Positions 62,220 through 64,000 of a DNA stretch of 64,000 bases are shown piece by piece; positions within the stretch are counted from its first letter, which is position 1; the number at the start of each line of letters is the position of its first letter. Source of the DNA: Monomorium pharaonis. Taxonomy: Eukaryota; Arthropoda; Insecta; Hymenoptera; Formicidae. The notes beneath the pieces are model-generated. The model saw only the letters and a program-made list of their open reading frames with translations. It had not been told where the DNA came from and did no database searches. The translations under genes and the position numbers were made by a program. The stretch covers positions 3,115,001-3,179,000 of the forward strand of contig NC_050475.1 in assembly GCF_013373865.1 (NCBI RefSeq). Direction: 5' to 3'.

Positions 62220-63720
62220 CATTGTTATATTCTCTGGCCGCGGTTTCTCTGGAGAGGAACAATCGCTAAGACGCACTTTGTCGCGAATTCGACCTTCGCG
62301 CGCCAAACGTGACTAGTGTTCTCGATACTTTCTGCGCACGTGGAGCTGCGTGCGTTCACGTGCGAATTCACGCGAGAGGAGAAAGATTAGCGTTGCGACG
62401 CACGTACGCGCGTTGCGAGCGATGAGTATAGGAAGAGAAGCGAACGCACGGGGAAGAATGAGAAACACGCGCGATTTCCCTTCCCCTCCTCCCCGTTTTC
62501 TCTCCCCCGTCGAACGTTATTAACGTTCTTTGTTGGCGCGGCGCGCGATATAACGTGCCGCTACCTTTTCGCGGTTACGTAAAACTTACCGCGTGGTCTC
62601 TCCGACGGGAACGATAAGTTTATTCACAAAGAGAAGGATTAACTGGACCGTCATATAAATTCTCCAGTTCTCCTCCGTAGTCGGCTATATTTCCGTTAAC
62701 GCTTAAGCGATTTATTGCTCATGCGAAAGTCACGCGGAAACTGCGCACCGTCGAGAGATATTTAACACATTTTTCGCTTGTAGCACTATGAATAGTCTTG
62801 TGGAGATTGCGAAATATATTTCTGTCCTGTTGACCTGTTGACGCGTTCGTTTGCGTTAGCGGGACTTTAGCATTTGAATAATTTAGATGTTGAAAATATG
62901 TAGAGGTTTATATTGAGACGAATAAATTTTAAACTTATACTTTACCGTTACTAACTTGTAATGTTACACGTTAACTGATCGAATACAGCCATTATAGGAA
63001 TTAAGTAGAAAGATTTTTCGGTAGAATTATTGTAAACGTTTTTCCAATTTTTCTGATTTCATTCGGAGATTCGCAAAATCGAATCATCTTAGCCGATAAA
63101 GACGCAGCAGTGCCGCTCGAATTGAGGCTGATCAGTGAGCTAGAAAAATCTGGCATCTACCGCGGTAATAGAAAAAGCAGGCAAGATCGCATAGTGGGGT
63201 AGATTGCTTTAACCTTATTATCCCCGGCACAGTACGTACATCATCCAAATCAGAAATACCATGAACCATGTCTTCGATTCGAGAAGCAATATTGAAATTA
63301 GCATCTGAATTTTTTATTTAATCACAGACGAAATATAGATACGAAAATACATTTTAATTGTAAAAGAGGGTGCAATTTATGAATTCACTGTACGGTATTT
63401 ATTATCATAACAAATTTTAGACGTACATATAATTATGTATACGTATAAGATAAATATAAGATATTTATGCGGACAAGTTCTATGCTAGAAATGTATAAGA
63501 TTGATAAAAGAAGTTCTAGTATAAATATGTCTTTTTGAAATCGCTCAATTTGAAGTTCTTCATCAATAATTCGTACAAAGAATCGCTTCGGAACAGAAAA
63601 TTTGTCATTAGTTTAATCGACAGTTCAATAGATATCTATTCTTATGGTAACTAAAAATATACTGAAAGAAACGAGACAATTATAATTGACACGAGTAGAG
63701 ACACGAGATGTATAGTAAGT
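62220..63720. other. GC-richer patch then AT-rich DNA
   Basis: 62.23-62.76 kb is CpG-rich with CACGTG words (for example at 62338-62343 and 62358-62363) and could be another promoter or enhancer of the gene starting at 61.1 kb. The rest is AT-rich and no exon was recognised. Confidence 0.35.
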
Positions 63721-63728
63721 ATATATAT

Positions 63729-63753
63729 TTCTCTCTCTTTCTCTCTTTCTCTG
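63729..63753. repeat. (TC)n microsatellite
   Basis: Short TC repeat with TTT interruptions. Confidence 0.8.
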
Positions 63754-63781
63754 TTTATTATTATTAATAGACGAAGGACAT

Positions 63782-63908
63782 TTCTACAACTTGATCTCGA
63801 AAGACTTGGCATAATAAAAAATTTTTTAAGAGTTATCTATTTAAAATTTTCTTATAAGTTTAAAAAAATTTTTTATCATGCAAAGTCTGTCGCGATCAAG
63901 TTATAGAA
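63782..63908. mobile_element. Hairpin MITE
   Basis: Two inverted arms of about 48 bases: TTCTACAACTTGATCTCG and later AATAAAAAATTTTTTAA on the left, matched by the complement of TTTTTTATCATGC and CGCGATCAAGTTATAGAA on the right. The loop is about 30 bases. It resembles a small foldback element. No target duplication was determined. Confidence 0.65.
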
Positions 63909-64000
63909 TTTTTTTCCCTCTGTTCAAATACCGTAATGTATCATCAGAAAATCCGTTATTTTATTTATACGTATTATTTATTCAACATTTACATCATCTT

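Noticed and set aside
1..64000. CRISPR arrays, operons, rRNA, telomeric TTAGG arrays, viral or autonomous transposase genes
   Set aside because: I looked for regularly spaced repeats, TTAGG runs and long transposase- or polymerase-like frames and saw none.

Overview
The window is nuclear DNA of a holometabolous insect, most likely a hymenopteran and plausibly an ant. The reasons are spliced genes with GT-AG introns, protein sequences of insect type, GC-rich CpG-dense islands set in AT-rich DNA, many (TC)n and (GA)n tracts, and numerous short inverted-repeat transposons. No bacterial gene, CRISPR array, rRNA or virus gene was seen. The species assignment is inference.

Left part (1-23 kb), all on the minus strand. 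At 4169-4394 lie the first two coding exons of the histone variant H2A.Z/H2Av, with the start codon alone on its own exon; the rest of the gene is not visible and probably lies left of the window. At 6675-9483 is a complete SPARC/BM-40 gene (5 coding exons, 307 residues), with a GC-rich 3' UTR to its left and a probable leader exon near 14.1-14.3 kb. At 19372-22807 is a complete rasputin/G3BP gene (8 coding exons, 610 residues: NTF2-like domain, acidic and Q/P-rich middle, RRM, RGG tail).

Middle (23.5-33 kb). A broad GC-rich island at 23.6-26.2 kb appears to be a divergent promoter region. It serves rasputin to the left (leader-exon donor at 24560) and a Usp1-type deubiquitinase to the right (26212-28996, 6 coding exons, 646 residues). 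A two-exon gene for a small one-pass membrane protein with an acidic coiled coil follows at 32007-32726.

Right part (33-64 kb) is gene-poor. It holds what look like 5' ends of genes with very long introns: an Asp/Asn-rich first exon at 35604-35803 and a first exon at 61135-61199 behind a long GC-rich leader with an upstream ORF. There is one doubtful coding island at 48.4-48.7 kb. The rest is AT-rich non-coding DNA rich in non-autonomous DNA transposons. The most striking is a 1.3-kb Mutator-like foldback element at 41700-43002, with about 106-bp terminal inverted repeats, 9-bp flanking repeats, nested internal repeats and a 10-bp G-rich minisatellite core. Others include a 252-bp hAT-like MITE with a perfect 8-bp target duplication in the probable 3' UTR of Usp1, TA-flanked MITEs at 34.9, 36.3 and 47.9 kb, and a tRNA-like SINE head in a rasputin intron.

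The recognised genes act in different processes (chromatin, extracellular matrix, RNA granules and Ras signalling, DNA-damage deubiquitination) and do not form a pathway. I see no convincing novel multi-gene system. The best leads are the foldback element, a PCNA-binding-like motif in Usp1, the transposon in the Usp1 3' UTR, and the unassigned exons.
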